A stretch of DNA of 64,000 nt, from NCBI RefSeq assembly GCF_020381325.1, contig NZ_JAGSPI010000006.1, positions 1 through 64,000 on the forward strand, read 5' to 3'. Below the pieces are notes generated by a model, which worked only from the letters and a program-made list of their open reading frames with translations, had not been told where the DNA came from and searched no databases. Below, one piece after another: positions 1 to 8,258 of this stretch. A program made the translations under genes and the position numbers. Position 1 is the first letter of the stretch, and each line of letters starts with the position of its first letter. The stretch comes from Providencia vermicola (GTDB lineage: Bacteria; Pseudomonadota; Gammaproteobacteria; Enterobacterales; Enterobacteriaceae).

Positions 1-82
1 AGACTAAGACGTTGATAGGTTGGGTGTGTAAGCGTAGCGATACGTTGAGCTAACCAATACTAATGAACCGTGAGGCTTAACC
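1..82 (+). rRNA. 23S ribosomal RNA, 3' end (partial)
   Basis: The first bases match the conserved 3' terminal segment of enterobacterial 23S rRNA, including the GAGCTAACCAATACTAATGA stretch and the terminal GAGGCTTAACC. Only the tail of the gene lies in the window; the rest is to the left. It is followed by a spacer of about 140 bases and a 5S gene, so this is the distal part of an rRNA operon read on the plus strand. The exact 3' end is placed by similarity to E. coli and could be off by a base or two. Confidence 0.95.
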
Positions 83-225
83 TGACAACACCGAAGGTGT
101 TTTAGAGAGACGAGATTGTTTTCAAATGAGCGTGAGAAGCCGAAAGGTGAAGGACACAGCAGCTTGTTCAAGATTGCTGTTCTGGTTTAGTGAAGAAATG
201 CGCTAAACGGGAACGAAACCGAATT

Positions 226-345
226 TGTCTGGCGGCAATAGCGCGGTGGTCCCACCTGACCCCATGCCGAACTCAGCAGTGAAACGCCGTAGCGCCGATG
301 GTAGTGTGGGGTCTCCCCATGTGAGAGTAGGGAACTGCCAGACAT
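226..345 (+). rRNA. 5S ribosomal RNA
   Basis: This is a 120-base sequence almost identical to E. coli 5S rRNA. It has the complementary ends TGTCTGGCGG and CTGCCAGACAT, the conserved CCCATGCCGAACTCAG loop and the GTGGGGTCTCCCCATG stem. It closes the rRNA operon and is directly followed by an intrinsic terminator. No tRNA gene follows it. In E. coli the rRNA operon that precedes yafD carries a distal tRNA-Asp gene, which is missing here. Confidence 0.97.
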
Positions 346-357
346 TAAATTAGTGAG

Positions 358-383
358 AAAGCCACCCATAGGGTGGCTTTTTT
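358..383 (+). terminator. rRNA operon intrinsic terminator
   Basis: The stem AAAGCCACCC / GGGTGGCTTT has a three-base loop and is followed by a run of T. It lies 12 bases after the 5S gene and is the expected end of the rRNA transcript. Confidence 0.9.
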
Positions 384-729
384 GCGTTTGGGGTTTGAGC
401 AATTCGCGGATTAGATGCCTTTTTGCGTCTGAAGTGCCCATCTTCATCGTTTTATGACGGTGCGAGGCAAGAGATGGTAAATCACAGTAGGTGAGTGGCT
501 TTGATATTTACTTCTGATGGTTGTGGATCAGGCATGGGGAAGAGACTGCCGCGTGACCATTATCTTGCATATTGATGACACTTTTTATCGTGGGCAATCA
601 ATAATTCACTCGGTCACTATTCACTAAATTTGATAAGCCATAACAGGGTGTATTTGGTATACTGGCTACAGAGATAAGTTATAAAGCGTAGAATTTATCA
701 ATTTCATTGAAATAAGTAGGAAGTTGAAT
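384..729. other. Intergenic region, rRNA terminator to yafD
   Basis: About 350 bases without a recognisable gene. No tRNA cloverleaf or convincing open frame was seen on either strand. The yafD promoter must lie here, but I could not identify a -35/-10 pair with good spacing. The sequence AGGAAG at 718-723 is the yafD ribosome binding site. Confidence 0.5.
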
Positions 730-1521
730 TTGGCGAAAAGAACCTATTCAGTACGATATATTGCAGGTCAACCCGCTAAACGTATTCAGCCGACACCTGT
801 GCATATGCTAGGGGAATCTCTCCCAATCGGGTTACCTTTGTTTGCTGCCAGCGAAACTCTCGATGTTGTTATCTGGAACATTTATAAACAGCAACGGCCA
901 AATTGGAAAATAGCGTTAAGCGAGCTGGTTAAAGGTCGTAAGTTGATCTTATTACAAGAAGCTCAAATGTCCCCTGAATTGATTTCTTTTGCTGCTTCTG
1001 AGCAGCTTATTGCAGATCAAGTCCCTGCTCTTCCTTTTTCTCCCCATCCGTCGGGCGTGATGACCCTTGCCACCGCTCATCCTATTTATTGCTGTCCATT
1101 ACGAGAAAAAGAACCATTGCTTCGGCTCGCTAAATCAGCGCTGATTACGGTTTACCCCTTACCTAATGGGAAGCAATTAATGGTGGCAAATGTCCATGCT
1201 ATCAACTTTAGCTTTGGAGTTGATGTTTATACAAGGCAGCTTAATAAGCTTGGCATTCATATTAGTAAACATGTTGGCCCTGTGATTCTTGCGGGGGATT
1301 TTAACGCATGGAGTCGACAGAGAGTGAATGCACTAAAACGTTTTATTCGTAGTGTTGGGCTAAAAGAAATTACGTTTGATGATGACTTACGGACTAAAGC
1401 TTTTGGTAGACCGCTAGATTATATCTTTTATCGAGGGCTTAAAGCTATTGATAGTAAAGTATTAATTACAGATGCTTCTGATCATAACCCGATTATCACT
1501 CGATTTGATGTGTCTAGATAA
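730..1521 (+). CDS. yafD: Endonuclease/exonuclease/phosphatase family protein YafD
   Basis: A 263-residue protein of the EEP (DNase I-like) superfamily, close to E. coli YafD along its whole length. Visible motifs are LLQEAQ (metal-binding Glu), the AGDFNAW block and the C-terminal SDHNP block, the usual catalytic landmarks of the family. The real substrate is not established. A TTG six codons' length after AGGAAG, at 730, is preferred over the TTG at 724, which would touch the ribosome binding site; the start at 730 also gives the same N-terminal length as the E. coli protein. Its place just after an rRNA operon matches the E. coli rrnH neighbourhood, which supports orthology. Confidence 0.9.
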   Translation: MAKRTYSVRYIAGQPAKRIQPTPVHMLGESLPIGLPLFAASETLDVVIWNIYKQQRPNWKIALSELVKGRKLILLQEAQMSPELISFAASEQLIADQVPALPFSPHPSGVMTLATAHPIYCCPLREKEPLLRLAKSALITVYPLPNGKQLMVANVHAINFSFGVDVYTRQLNKLGIHISKHVGPVILAGDFNAWSRQRVNALKRFIRSVGLKEITFDDDLRTKAFGRPLDYIFYRGLKAIDSKVLITDASDHNPIITRFDVSR

Positions 1522-1596
1522 TTAAGATTTTCACACCTTATTTTTCTCTGTTTTTATTGTAGATTTTATCCATATATTAATATGGAGAGTATCTTT

Positions 1597-2166
1597 TTGA
1601 AAACTATAATGTTAGTTATTTTATTATTATCCCTTCCTCTGGTAGCAAGTAGTACTAATTTAACGTTAGCTAAACATGCAGAAGCGCTCCCTCGTTTAGT
1701 TATTTATGATCCAGCATATCGGCAGATCTCTTATCCTAATGGTGATATTCCAGAACATTATGGAGTTTGTTCTGATGTTGTCATTCGCAGTTATCGAAAA
1801 ATGGGAATTGATCTACAAAAATTAGTACATGAAGATATGAAGTTGAATTTTAGCAAATATCCGAGTCAGCGTATTTGGGGATTACGTAAAACGGATACCA
1901 ATATTGATCACCGTAGAGTGCCTAATTTAGAAGTTTTTTTCTCACGTAAAGGACAGGAAAAACCTGTCACTAAAGAGTCAAAAGATTATGTACCAGGTGA
2001 TATTGTTACATGGCGATTAGATAATGGAAGACCGCATATTGGCATTGTGACCTCCATAAAACCTGTTAATAATAAAAATTATTTGATTATGCATAATATA
2101 GGTTATGGTCAAGTCGCGGAAGATGTTTTATTTAAATGGGAATTGATAGGTCATTATTCTTATTGA
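1597..2166 (+). CDS. DUF1287 family exported protein
   Basis: About 189 residues, beginning with a hydrophobic signal peptide (KTIMLVILLLSLPLVASS). The mature part matches the DUF1287 family, which resembles NlpC/P60-type cysteine hydrolases. A GVCSDV motif carries a likely nucleophile Cys, followed later by RPHIGIV (His) and MHNIG. A role on cell-wall or amide bonds in the periplasm is therefore possible but unproven. The TTG at 1597 is chosen because GGAGAG lies seven bases before it; the in-frame ATG at 1582 overlaps that ribosome binding site. The gene stands alone in the same direction as yafD, with AT-rich flanks. Confidence 0.75.
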   Translation: MKTIMLVILLLSLPLVASSTNLTLAKHAEALPRLVIYDPAYRQISYPNGDIPEHYGVCSDVVIRSYRKMGIDLQKLVHEDMKLNFSKYPSQRIWGLRKTDTNIDHRRVPNLEVFFSRKGQEKPVTKESKDYVPGDIVTWRLDNGRPHIGIVTSIKPVNNKNYLIMHNIGYGQVAEDVLFKWELIGHYSY

Positions 2167-2385
2167 AGTTTTTTAAACTAAAATAGTTACAGTGATGATA
2201 GTTTTTATCATTAATTTATTCATGGGTATTTATATTTGAGTGTGATTAATTTTTCTTGTTGTTAGTTGAATTATATTCAATTAATTGTATTGGTAATTAT
2301 TGGAATTAAACTATATTTAAAAGGTATCATTTTTAATTTAATTGATATCTTGCTATCCATTTTAATTATTTAGTTTGGAGATGTT

Positions 2386-3573
2386 ATGATAAATATAGTG
2401 ATAGTTGGTGGTGGTACAGGTGGAACAATGCTAGCAAACATATTGTCCCGAAAACTGAATAAAGAAATTTTCTCAAAAAAAATAAAAATAACACTCATCA
2501 CTGATAATCCTATTCATTATTACAAACCCGCCTTTATGTATGTTGCATTCAATTTATTTTTTAAAGAAGAATTGATGAGAGAACAGAGTTCACTATTAAG
2601 ACCTGAAATTCAATTAGAGATTGATAAAATTGAATCATTTGATTTTAAAAATAAAGAACTACACTCTAGAAGTGGGAAAAAATATAATTATGATTTTTTA
2701 GTTGTCGCTACGGGATGCATACCGAGGCCAGATAGAATTGAAGGATTGAAAGAGATAGGAAATCATTTTTATGCTTATGATGCCGCAAGAAAATTAGCGG
2801 ATCAAATTGCTAAGATTGAAAAGGGACGTATTTTTATTACAGTATCATTTCCTGAAACACCAAATGTACCTCACCAATGTGGAATCGCACCAATGGAAAC
2901 AACATTGATGCTTGATGAGTTCTTACGTAAACGGCGAGTTCGGGATAATATTGAAATTGTTTATACTTACCCGACGGTTTCACAATTACTGAGGAATTGT
3001 TTGTTTTTACAGCAACCCGTATGTGAAGCGATCCCTGAAATTTTTAATATTAAAAATATCAAAGCCCAGCGCGGCTTTACTTTAAATAAGGTCGATCCAG
3101 ATAAAAAAATTGCTTATTCGAAAGAGGGGGATGAGCAACCATTTGATATTTTAATTAGCACCCCTCCAATTACAGCGGTTGAAGCTGTAGTGAATACGAA
3201 TTTAAGCGAACATAAAAATGGTGAAGGTTGGTTACCAACGGACCATGAAACTATGCAAGTATATGGTATAGACGGTGTTTATGTCATTGGTGACACTGTT
3301 GATTTGCCAATAAGTAAAGCAGGAGGAAGCTGCCATAATCAGGCCGCCATAATTGCAGATAATATTTGCGGAGAGCTTACTTATGGATATCCTTCCGCTA
3401 TTTATGATGGGCGTGTCCAGGCCGTTGCCCAAATGGGGCTTAATGCGGGGATGCCATTACAATACGATTATAAGCATGATGTAATTCCTACCCCAGCGAC
3501 AAAAGTGGGAGGGTTATTAAGAAATGGTTTTAATCGAGGAATATATTGGGCTGCTATTCGTGGTTTAGTGTAA
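2386..3573 (+). CDS. Sulfide:quinone oxidoreductase-like FAD flavoprotein
   Basis: A 395-residue flavoprotein with the N-terminal FAD-binding GGGTGG motif (residues 8-13), the VVATG motif (107-110) and the C-terminal IGD motif (near 301-303). The layout and the CGIAPMETTLML stretch (Cys165) resemble type-I SQR-like enzymes, which oxidise sulfide to polysulfide and pass electrons to quinone at the inner membrane. Other cysteines are at 111 and 316. The C-terminal Cys of the classical SQR redox pair is not seen after residue 328, so the chemistry may differ. It is the first gene of a unit with a DUF1641 gene 13 bases on and a methionine gamma-lyase gene, suggesting handling of reduced sulfur. 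GGAG precedes the ATG. Confidence 0.75.
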   Translation: MINIVIVGGGTGGTMLANILSRKLNKEIFSKKIKITLITDNPIHYYKPAFMYVAFNLFFKEELMREQSSLLRPEIQLEIDKIESFDFKNKELHSRSGKKYNYDFLVVATGCIPRPDRIEGLKEIGNHFYAYDAARKLADQIAKIEKGRIFITVSFPETPNVPHQCGIAPMETTLMLDEFLRKRRVRDNIEIVYTYPTVSQLLRNCLFLQQPVCEAIPEIFNIKNIKAQRGFTLNKVDPDKKIAYSKEGDEQPFDILISTPPITAVEAVVNTNLSEHKNGEGWLPTDHETMQVYGIDGVYVIGDTVDLPISKAGGSCHNQAAIIADNICGELTYGYPSAIYDGRVQAVAQMGLNAGMPLQYDYKHDVIPTPATKVGGLLRNGFNRGIYWAAIRGLV

Positions 3574-3586
3574 TAGGAGAATAATC

Positions 3587-3979
3587 ATGTCAAGTAATGA
3601 TCAACAAGCAAAACTTCTGGAATTACTAAATAGCGAGCCTGCAAACCATTTAGCGGAAAAAATAGCCCCATTATTATATTTACAGCGTTTTGACAATATA
3701 GTTGATTTATTATCTTTATTATCTGACCTCGTAGATATTATGGATACGGGGACGGTAGAAAAATTAGCAAATAGTTTTGAGGATACTTTAACGCCAGTGT
3801 GGGAATTAGGTACTGCTTATAACATGGCAAAGATGGAAGCCAAATATTCAGATAAAACACATAATTTTCGTTCTGTTTATAGTTTACTAAAAGATCCGGA
3901 TACATTACGTGGAATAAGTACCGTTTTACGAACTTTACAAATTGTTGGTTCTCGATTGAATAAGACCCAGGAAGGGTAA
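3587..3979 (+). CDS. DUF1641 family protein
   Basis: A 130-residue, mostly helical, soluble protein without signal peptide. The central block (VDLLSLLSDLVDIMDTGTVEKL) and the C-terminal SVYSLLKDPDTLRGISTVL stretch are typical of DUF1641, a small family found next to SQR-like flavoproteins and some dehydrogenases. It starts 13 bases after the SQR-like gene behind AGGAGA and ends 15 bases before the next gene, so the three are probably one transcript. A role as partner or assembly subunit of the flavoprotein is an inference from this pairing; no catalytic motif is visible. Confidence 0.7.
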   Translation: MSSNDQQAKLLELLNSEPANHLAEKIAPLLYLQRFDNIVDLLSLLSDLVDIMDTGTVEKLANSFEDTLTPVWELGTAYNMAKMEAKYSDKTHNFRSVYSLLKDPDTLRGISTVLRTLQIVGSRLNKTQEG

Positions 3980-3994
3980 TATTTCGGAGGTGGT

Positions 3995-5197
3995 ATGATT
4001 TTAGATAAAGTGTATTCTTTTGATACTCGCGTGATACATAATTATTATGATCCTGTCAAAAATTTAGGTTCACTCACTGCACCTATTTACCAGACATCAA
4101 CTTATGTTTTCGACAGTGTAGAAGAAGGTGCTGCTTGCTTTAGTGGTGAATCGAATGGTTATATTTATACTCGTATCAACAACCCAACCTTGAGTCTTTT
4201 AGAAAAACGAATTGCAGATTTAGAGGAAGGGGAAGCTGGAATTGTATTTTCTTCTGGCATGGGAGCGATAACATCAACATTGTGGACGTTATTGAGCCCA
4301 GGTGATGAATTGTTGGTGGATATGACCGTATATGGTTGTACTTATGCATTTTTTCATCATGGTTTAGCGCGCTTTGGTGTGAAGGTTCGCCATATTGATA
4401 TGAGTTCATCAGAGAATATTGCTCGCGAATTAACCGATAAAACACGTATTATATTTTTTGAATCACCAGCGAATCCAAATATGCGTTTGGTAGATATTAA
4501 AGCGGTAAGCGATATAGTTCATCAATACCGACAAGCTCACCAACAGGAAATATTCACGGTAGTAGATAATACCTATTGTACGCCTTATATCCAAAAGCCA
4601 TTAGAATTAGGGGCTGATATCGTTATTCATTCATTGACCAAATATATGAATGGTCACGGTGATGTAATGGCGGGGGCTGTTGTGACGACAGAAGCCTTAG
4701 CGAAACAAATCAGGTTGGTAGGGCTCAAGGATATGACAGGGGCTTGTTTATCTCCTCATGATGCAAACCTTGTGTTACGAGGAATGAAAACTCTGCCTGT
4801 GCGTATGGAGCGTATTGTAGAAAGCACGCAGGTAGTGGCCGAGTATTTAGAATCACATCCTCATGTTGCTCAAGTGATGTATCCTGGGTTACCTAATTTT
4901 GCTCAATATGAGCTGGCTCAAAGGCAAATGAGATTATTTGGGGGAATGATTGCGTTTGAACTTAAAGGTGGACTTGAGGCTGGTAAGCAATTTCTGAACC
5001 GTTTAAATTTATTTGCCCGAGCGGTTAGCTTGGGAGATTGTGAATCCCTTGCTCAGCACCCTGCAAGTATGACTCATTCAACTTATACCGCTGAAGAACG
5101 CCAACAGTACGGAATTAGTGATGGGTTAATTCGCTTATCAATTGGGCTAGAGAGTACGAGAGATTTGATTGAAGATCTTAAACAAGCGTTAGCATAA
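3995..5197 (+). CDS. Methionine gamma-lyase (PLP-dependent Cys/Met metabolism enzyme)
   Basis: A 400-residue member of the Cys/Met metabolism PLP family. The cofactor lysine is in HSLTKYMNGHGD (Lys216), with the YTRINNP phosphate-binding loop at 59-64. The YGCT motif (Cys115) is the feature that separates methionine gamma-lyases from cystathionine lyases and synthases; the downstream GLKDMTG block and SLGDCESL region also fit. The enzyme would split methionine into methanethiol, 2-oxobutyrate and ammonia, and may also release H2S from homocysteine or cysteine. A strong GGAGG precedes the ATG. The preceding SQR-like gene offers a route to oxidise the sulfur released. A terminator hairpin follows directly. 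Confidence 0.85.
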   Translation: MILDKVYSFDTRVIHNYYDPVKNLGSLTAPIYQTSTYVFDSVEEGAACFSGESNGYIYTRINNPTLSLLEKRIADLEEGEAGIVFSSGMGAITSTLWTLLSPGDELLVDMTVYGCTYAFFHHGLARFGVKVRHIDMSSSENIARELTDKTRIIFFESPANPNMRLVDIKAVSDIVHQYRQAHQQEIFTVVDNTYCTPYIQKPLELGADIVIHSLTKYMNGHGDVMAGAVVTTEALAKQIRLVGLKDMTGACLSPHDANLVLRGMKTLPVRMERIVESTQVVAEYLESHPHVAQVMYPGLPNFAQYELAQRQMRLFGGMIAFELKGGLEAGKQFLNRLNLFARAVSLGDCESLAQHPASMTHSTYTAEERQQYGISDGLIRLSIGLESTRDLIEDLKQALA

Positions 5198-5204
5198 TGA
5201 AAAA

Positions 5205-5231
5205 AGCCCAATATCATTGTGATATTGGGCT
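5205..5231. terminator. Bidirectional intrinsic terminator
   Basis: A perfect 12-bp stem (AGCCCAATATCA and its complement) with a three-base loop. An A run on the left gives a U tract for minus-strand transcripts. It lies between the convergent methionine gamma-lyase and proY-like genes and can end both. Confidence 0.8.
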
Positions 5232-5252
5232 CTGTATTACGAATACGAACGA

Positions 5253-6620
5253 TTATTTGGTTTGAAATTTACGCATAATGAAGAAGGTCACGCTGAGTAT
5301 CGCGACCCACGCAAACCCAACTAGCAGCGCCACTTGTGTATCTTTAAAAAAGCCCAGCAATGCAATAACAAATACCATAAAGGCGATAGTGATCGCAGGC
5401 CCTACAGGCCAGAATGGCACAGGGAACTTCAGTTTCTTGACCTCTTCTTTGCTCATTTGACGGCGCATAGCGACTTGGGATAGTAGTATCATCAACCAAA
5501 CCCAGACGGTTGCGAATGTCGCAATCGAAGCAATAATGACAAAGATTTTCTCTGGTAACAGGTAGTTCAGGTACACACCTAATAACATCACGACAGACAT
5601 CACTAAAACAGTGACCCAAGGCACACCGTTTTTCGTCAGCTTAGTAAAAACTTGTGGTGCCTGTTTGTCTTGTGCCATGCCATACATCATGCGGCCCGCG
5701 CCAAAAATATCACTGTTAATTGCAGAAATTGCCGCTGTGATAACCACAACGTTCAAAATATTTGCGGCGGATGCGATATTTAAACTGGAGAAAATTTGGA
5801 CAAATGGGCTACCATTTTGACCAATTTGGTTCCATGGATAGATACACATCAGGATAAATAACGTTAACCCATAGAATAATAAGATGCGAAGAGGTACCGC
5901 ATTAATGGCTTTCGGGATGGTTTTTTCTGGATTTTGTGCTTCGCTGGCTGTGATCCCAATCACCTCAATTCCACCAAAAGCGAACATAACAATGGCAAGT
6001 GAAGCAATCACCCCCGAAATGCCATTTGGCATAAAACCGCCATGTTCCCATAAGTTTTGGATGCCTACTGCATGGTCAGTTTCTTGGCCAAAGCCGTAAA
6101 ACATCAAGAAAGTTCCACCGATAATCATCGCAATAATTGCAGAAACTTTCACGATGGATAGCCAGAACTCCATTTCACCGAAGATTTTGACGTGGCATAA
6201 ATTCAGCGCACCGATAAATAACACAATGCTTAATACCCATATCCATTGATCAACATCTGGGAACCAAAAGCCCATATACATCCCAAAAGCGGTGATATCT
6301 GCTAAGCAAACAACCAGCATTTCAAAGACATAATTCCAACCCGTTAAAAAGCCTGCGAGGGGGCCCATATAATGGCTTGCGTAGTGCGAGAAAGAACCAG
6401 GGACAGGATGATGAACGGCCATTTCGCCTAAAGCGCGCATGACCATAAATACGGCAGCACCACCAACCATATAGGCCAGCAGAACCGCAGGACCCGCAGC
6501 TTGAATTGCGGATGCGGAACCATAGAATAAACCAGTCCCAATCGCTGACCCTAAAGCCATAAAGCGAATGTGCCTGACACTCAGTCCCTTTCTGAGTTGG
6601 TTTGTTTGACTACTTTGCAT
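5253..6620 (-). CDS. proY: Amino acid permease, ProY type
   Basis: A 455-residue inner-membrane transporter of the APC amino-acid permease family with about twelve hydrophobic segments. The N-terminal block [20 protein letters not shown] carries the family GSAIGTG motif in TM1, and the [11 protein letters not shown] and YPWNQ regions match E. coli ProY closely. The expected role is proton-coupled import of proline or a related amino acid such as histidine; substrate cannot be fixed from sequence. AGGA lies nine bases before the ATG. It is divergent from queE across a 173-base gap and converges on the methionine gamma-lyase gene. Confidence 0.8.
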   Translation of the reverse strand: MQSSQTNQLRKGLSVRHIRFMALGSAIGTGLFYGSASAIQAAGPAVLLAYMVGGAAVFMVMRALGEMAVHHPVPGSFSHYASHYMGPLAGFLTGWNYVFEMLVVCLADITAFGMYMGFWFPDVDQWIWVLSIVLFIGALNLCHVKIFGEMEFWLSIVKVSAIIAMIIGGTFLMFYGFGQETDHAVGIQNLWEHGGFMPNGISGVIASLAIVMFAFGGIEVIGITASEAQNPEKTIPKAINAVPLRILLFYGLTLFILMCIYPWNQIGQNGSPFVQIFSSLNIASAANILNVVVITAAISAINSDIFGAGRMMYGMAQDKQAPQVFTKLTKNGVPWVTVLVMSVVMLLGVYLNYLLPEKIFVIIASIATFATVWVWLMILLSQVAMRRQMSKEEVKKLKFPVPFWPVGPAITIAFMVFVIALLGFFKDTQVALLVGFAWVAILSVTFFIMRKFQTK

Positions 6621-6793
6621 GTCTTTTCCTGTCTTTTCTTAGGAGATATCGTTCCGAATGTAATTTCGGTATTGTTTATTAAGTTGGACGTACATTATTG
6701 AACCCAAGATGGCTACATTATCACAAACTCCCTTGTTCGTGAGATAGATATCTGCAATATAATGTCCACTTAGTTAACTAATTTAGGAGTGAT

Positions 6794-7465
6794 ATGAAAT
6801 ACCCAATTAATGAAATCTTCCAAACATTACAGGGAGAGGGGGTTTTTACAGGTGTTCCAGCAGTTTTTATTCGTTTACAAGGCTGCCCAGTAGGGTGTAG
6901 CTGGTGTGATACCAAACAAACGTGGGAAAAAGAACAAGACAAACAAACCACCCTTGGTGATATCGCATTAAAGACGCTTGATTCAGATACATGGGCTATG
7001 GCTGATAGTGACGAATTGATTCAATTAATGAAAACGAAGGGGTTTACAGCAAAGCATATTGTGATTACAGGGGGAGAACCTTGTATTTATGATTTAATGC
7101 CACTGACGGAGTCATTAGAACAAAGCGGGTATCAATGCCAGATTGAAACCAGCGGAACTTATCCTATTCAATGCTCAGAAAAAACATGGGTAACGGTTTC
7201 GCCAAAAGTGGGTATGAAAGGTGGGCTTAAAGTTTTGGCTCAGGCAGTTAGCCGAGCAAATGAGGTGAAACATCCGGTTGCACGGGAAAAAGATATTGAG
7301 GCACTCGATGCTATTTTAGCCTTGCGTACATCAGACAACCTACCAATTGTTGCATTGCAACCGATCAGCCAAAAAACGGCAGCCACAAAATTGTGTATTG
7401 AGATGTGTATTCAACGAAATTGGCGTTTATCCATTCAAACACATAAGTATTTAAATATTCAATAA
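6794..7465 (+). CDS. queE: 7-carboxy-7-deazaguanine synthase QueE
   Basis: A 223-residue radical SAM enzyme that converts 6-carboxytetrahydropterin to 7-carboxy-7-deazaguanine in queuosine synthesis. The cluster-binding cysteines are in QGCPVGCSWCDT (Cys31, 35, 38, the CxxxCxxC spacing typical of QueE), preceded by the IFQTLQGEG substrate region. ITGGEP is the SAM-binding motif. The length equals that of E. coli QueE. TAGGAGTG precedes the ATG. queD, the preceding pathway step, is the next gene on the opposite strand, and the pair sits beside cysJ as in E. coli. Confidence 0.95.
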   Translation: MKYPINEIFQTLQGEGVFTGVPAVFIRLQGCPVGCSWCDTKQTWEKEQDKQTTLGDIALKTLDSDTWAMADSDELIQLMKTKGFTAKHIVITGGEPCIYDLMPLTESLEQSGYQCQIETSGTYPIQCSEKTWVTVSPKVGMKGGLKVLAQAVSRANEVKHPVAREKDIEALDAILALRTSDNLPIVALQPISQKTAATKLCIEMCIQRNWRLSIQTHKYLNIQ

Positions 7466-7471
7466 TTGAAA

Positions 7472-7501
7472 CCCCAGTCATAAAAAGTGATATGGCTGGG
7501 G
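7472..7501. terminator. Shared hairpin between queE and queD
   Basis: A 10-bp stem (CCCCAGTCAT / ATGGCTGGGG, one G-U pair) with a 10-base loop, between the convergent queE and queD ends. The T tracts are short on both strands, so termination may be weak. Confidence 0.55.
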
Positions 7502-7528
7502 CAAAACCACTCTACATAATGGTATTAT

Positions 7529-7894
7529 TTAAGCTTCCCCGCGGTAAACACAGCCCGCAGTGCAGGTTTCTTTTACGGTGACCGCACTGAGTAATGGCAA
7601 ATGCGGTTTCGTTTGTTGCCAAATCCACTGCGCTAAAACTTCACTTGTTGGGTTCTCTAAGCCTTCAATATCATTTAAGTAATGGTGGTCTAGTTGTTCC
7701 CAAATCGGTTTGAATATCCCTTTGACCTCAGAAAAATCAATGATCCAGCCACTGTGTGCATCGACTTCACCCGTAATTTCCAAACGCACCATGAAAGAAT
7801 GCCCATGAAGGCGTCCACACTTATGTCCCTCAGGAACATGGGGTAATTTGTGTGCAGCTTCGAAGGTGAAATCTTTATAGATAGTTGTGCTCAT
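7529..7894 (-). CDS. queD: 6-carboxytetrahydropterin synthase QueD
   Basis: A 121-residue member of the 6-pyruvoyltetrahydropterin synthase family that turns dihydroneopterin triphosphate into 6-carboxytetrahydropterin, the step before QueE. Zinc ligands are the His in FEAAHKLP and the two in RLHGHSF; the catalytic Cys is in [10 protein letters not shown], and the His of DHHYLND belongs to the catalytic set. The C-terminus has the conserved VKETCTAGC-like stretch. Length fits E. coli QueD. It is transcribed away from cysJ and towards queE. Confidence 0.95.
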   Translation of the reverse strand: MSTTIYKDFTFEAAHKLPHVPEGHKCGRLHGHSFMVRLEITGEVDAHSGWIIDFSEVKGIFKPIWEQLDHHYLNDIEGLENPTSEVLAQWIWQQTKPHLPLLSAVTVKETCTAGCVYRGEA

Positions 7895-8258
7895 TAGTGG
7901 CTCCTTAGTGTTAATAAACAGCGTATTGTACTGTATTTTTTGAACAGATTGTCGTTATTTGCCAAATTATCGCTAACCTGTTTTATCCATATGATCCATC
8001 GGGTAATTGATTTAGGCTTTTTAGTTATGATTTATGGCTATCGTTTCTTATCCCGTTATTGACGGTTGTTATAACCTAATCGTATACCCTGCATATTGGG
8101 GGTAGCTCGGCATTTTTTGCTTTGCTACCTGAATTATTTAGGGGAACGATTGAGCGATAGGTTGTAGATCTTTTCCGAGCGAGTGGTTGAACAAATTTGC
8201 CCATTTCACTCGATTGTAAGACAAACTCAACGATGAGCGACACTGGGGTTACAGGATA
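7895..8258. promoter_or_regulatory. Divergent control region queD / cysJIH
   Basis: A 364-base gap between divergent queD and cysJ with no open frame of note. It must hold both promoters. In enteric bacteria the cysJIH promoter is activated by CysB with N-acetylserine, and the same is expected here; I could not define a CysB site with confidence. The stretch near 8070-8085 (GGTTGTTATAACC) is partly palindromic and would be a first place to look. Confidence 0.5.

Noticed and set aside
187-447. 86-codon open frame on the minus strand
   Set aside because: It runs across the 5S rRNA gene and the rRNA terminator and has no protein-like signature.
346-729. Possible tRNA-Asp gene after the 5S gene, as in the E. 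coli rrnH operon
   Set aside because: Looked for a cloverleaf or CCA-adjacent acceptor pattern and found none; the terminator follows the 5S gene directly.
6621-6793. PreQ1-type riboswitch before queE
   Set aside because: No characteristic H-type pseudoknot pattern could be traced in the leader, and such switches are not usual for queE in this group.
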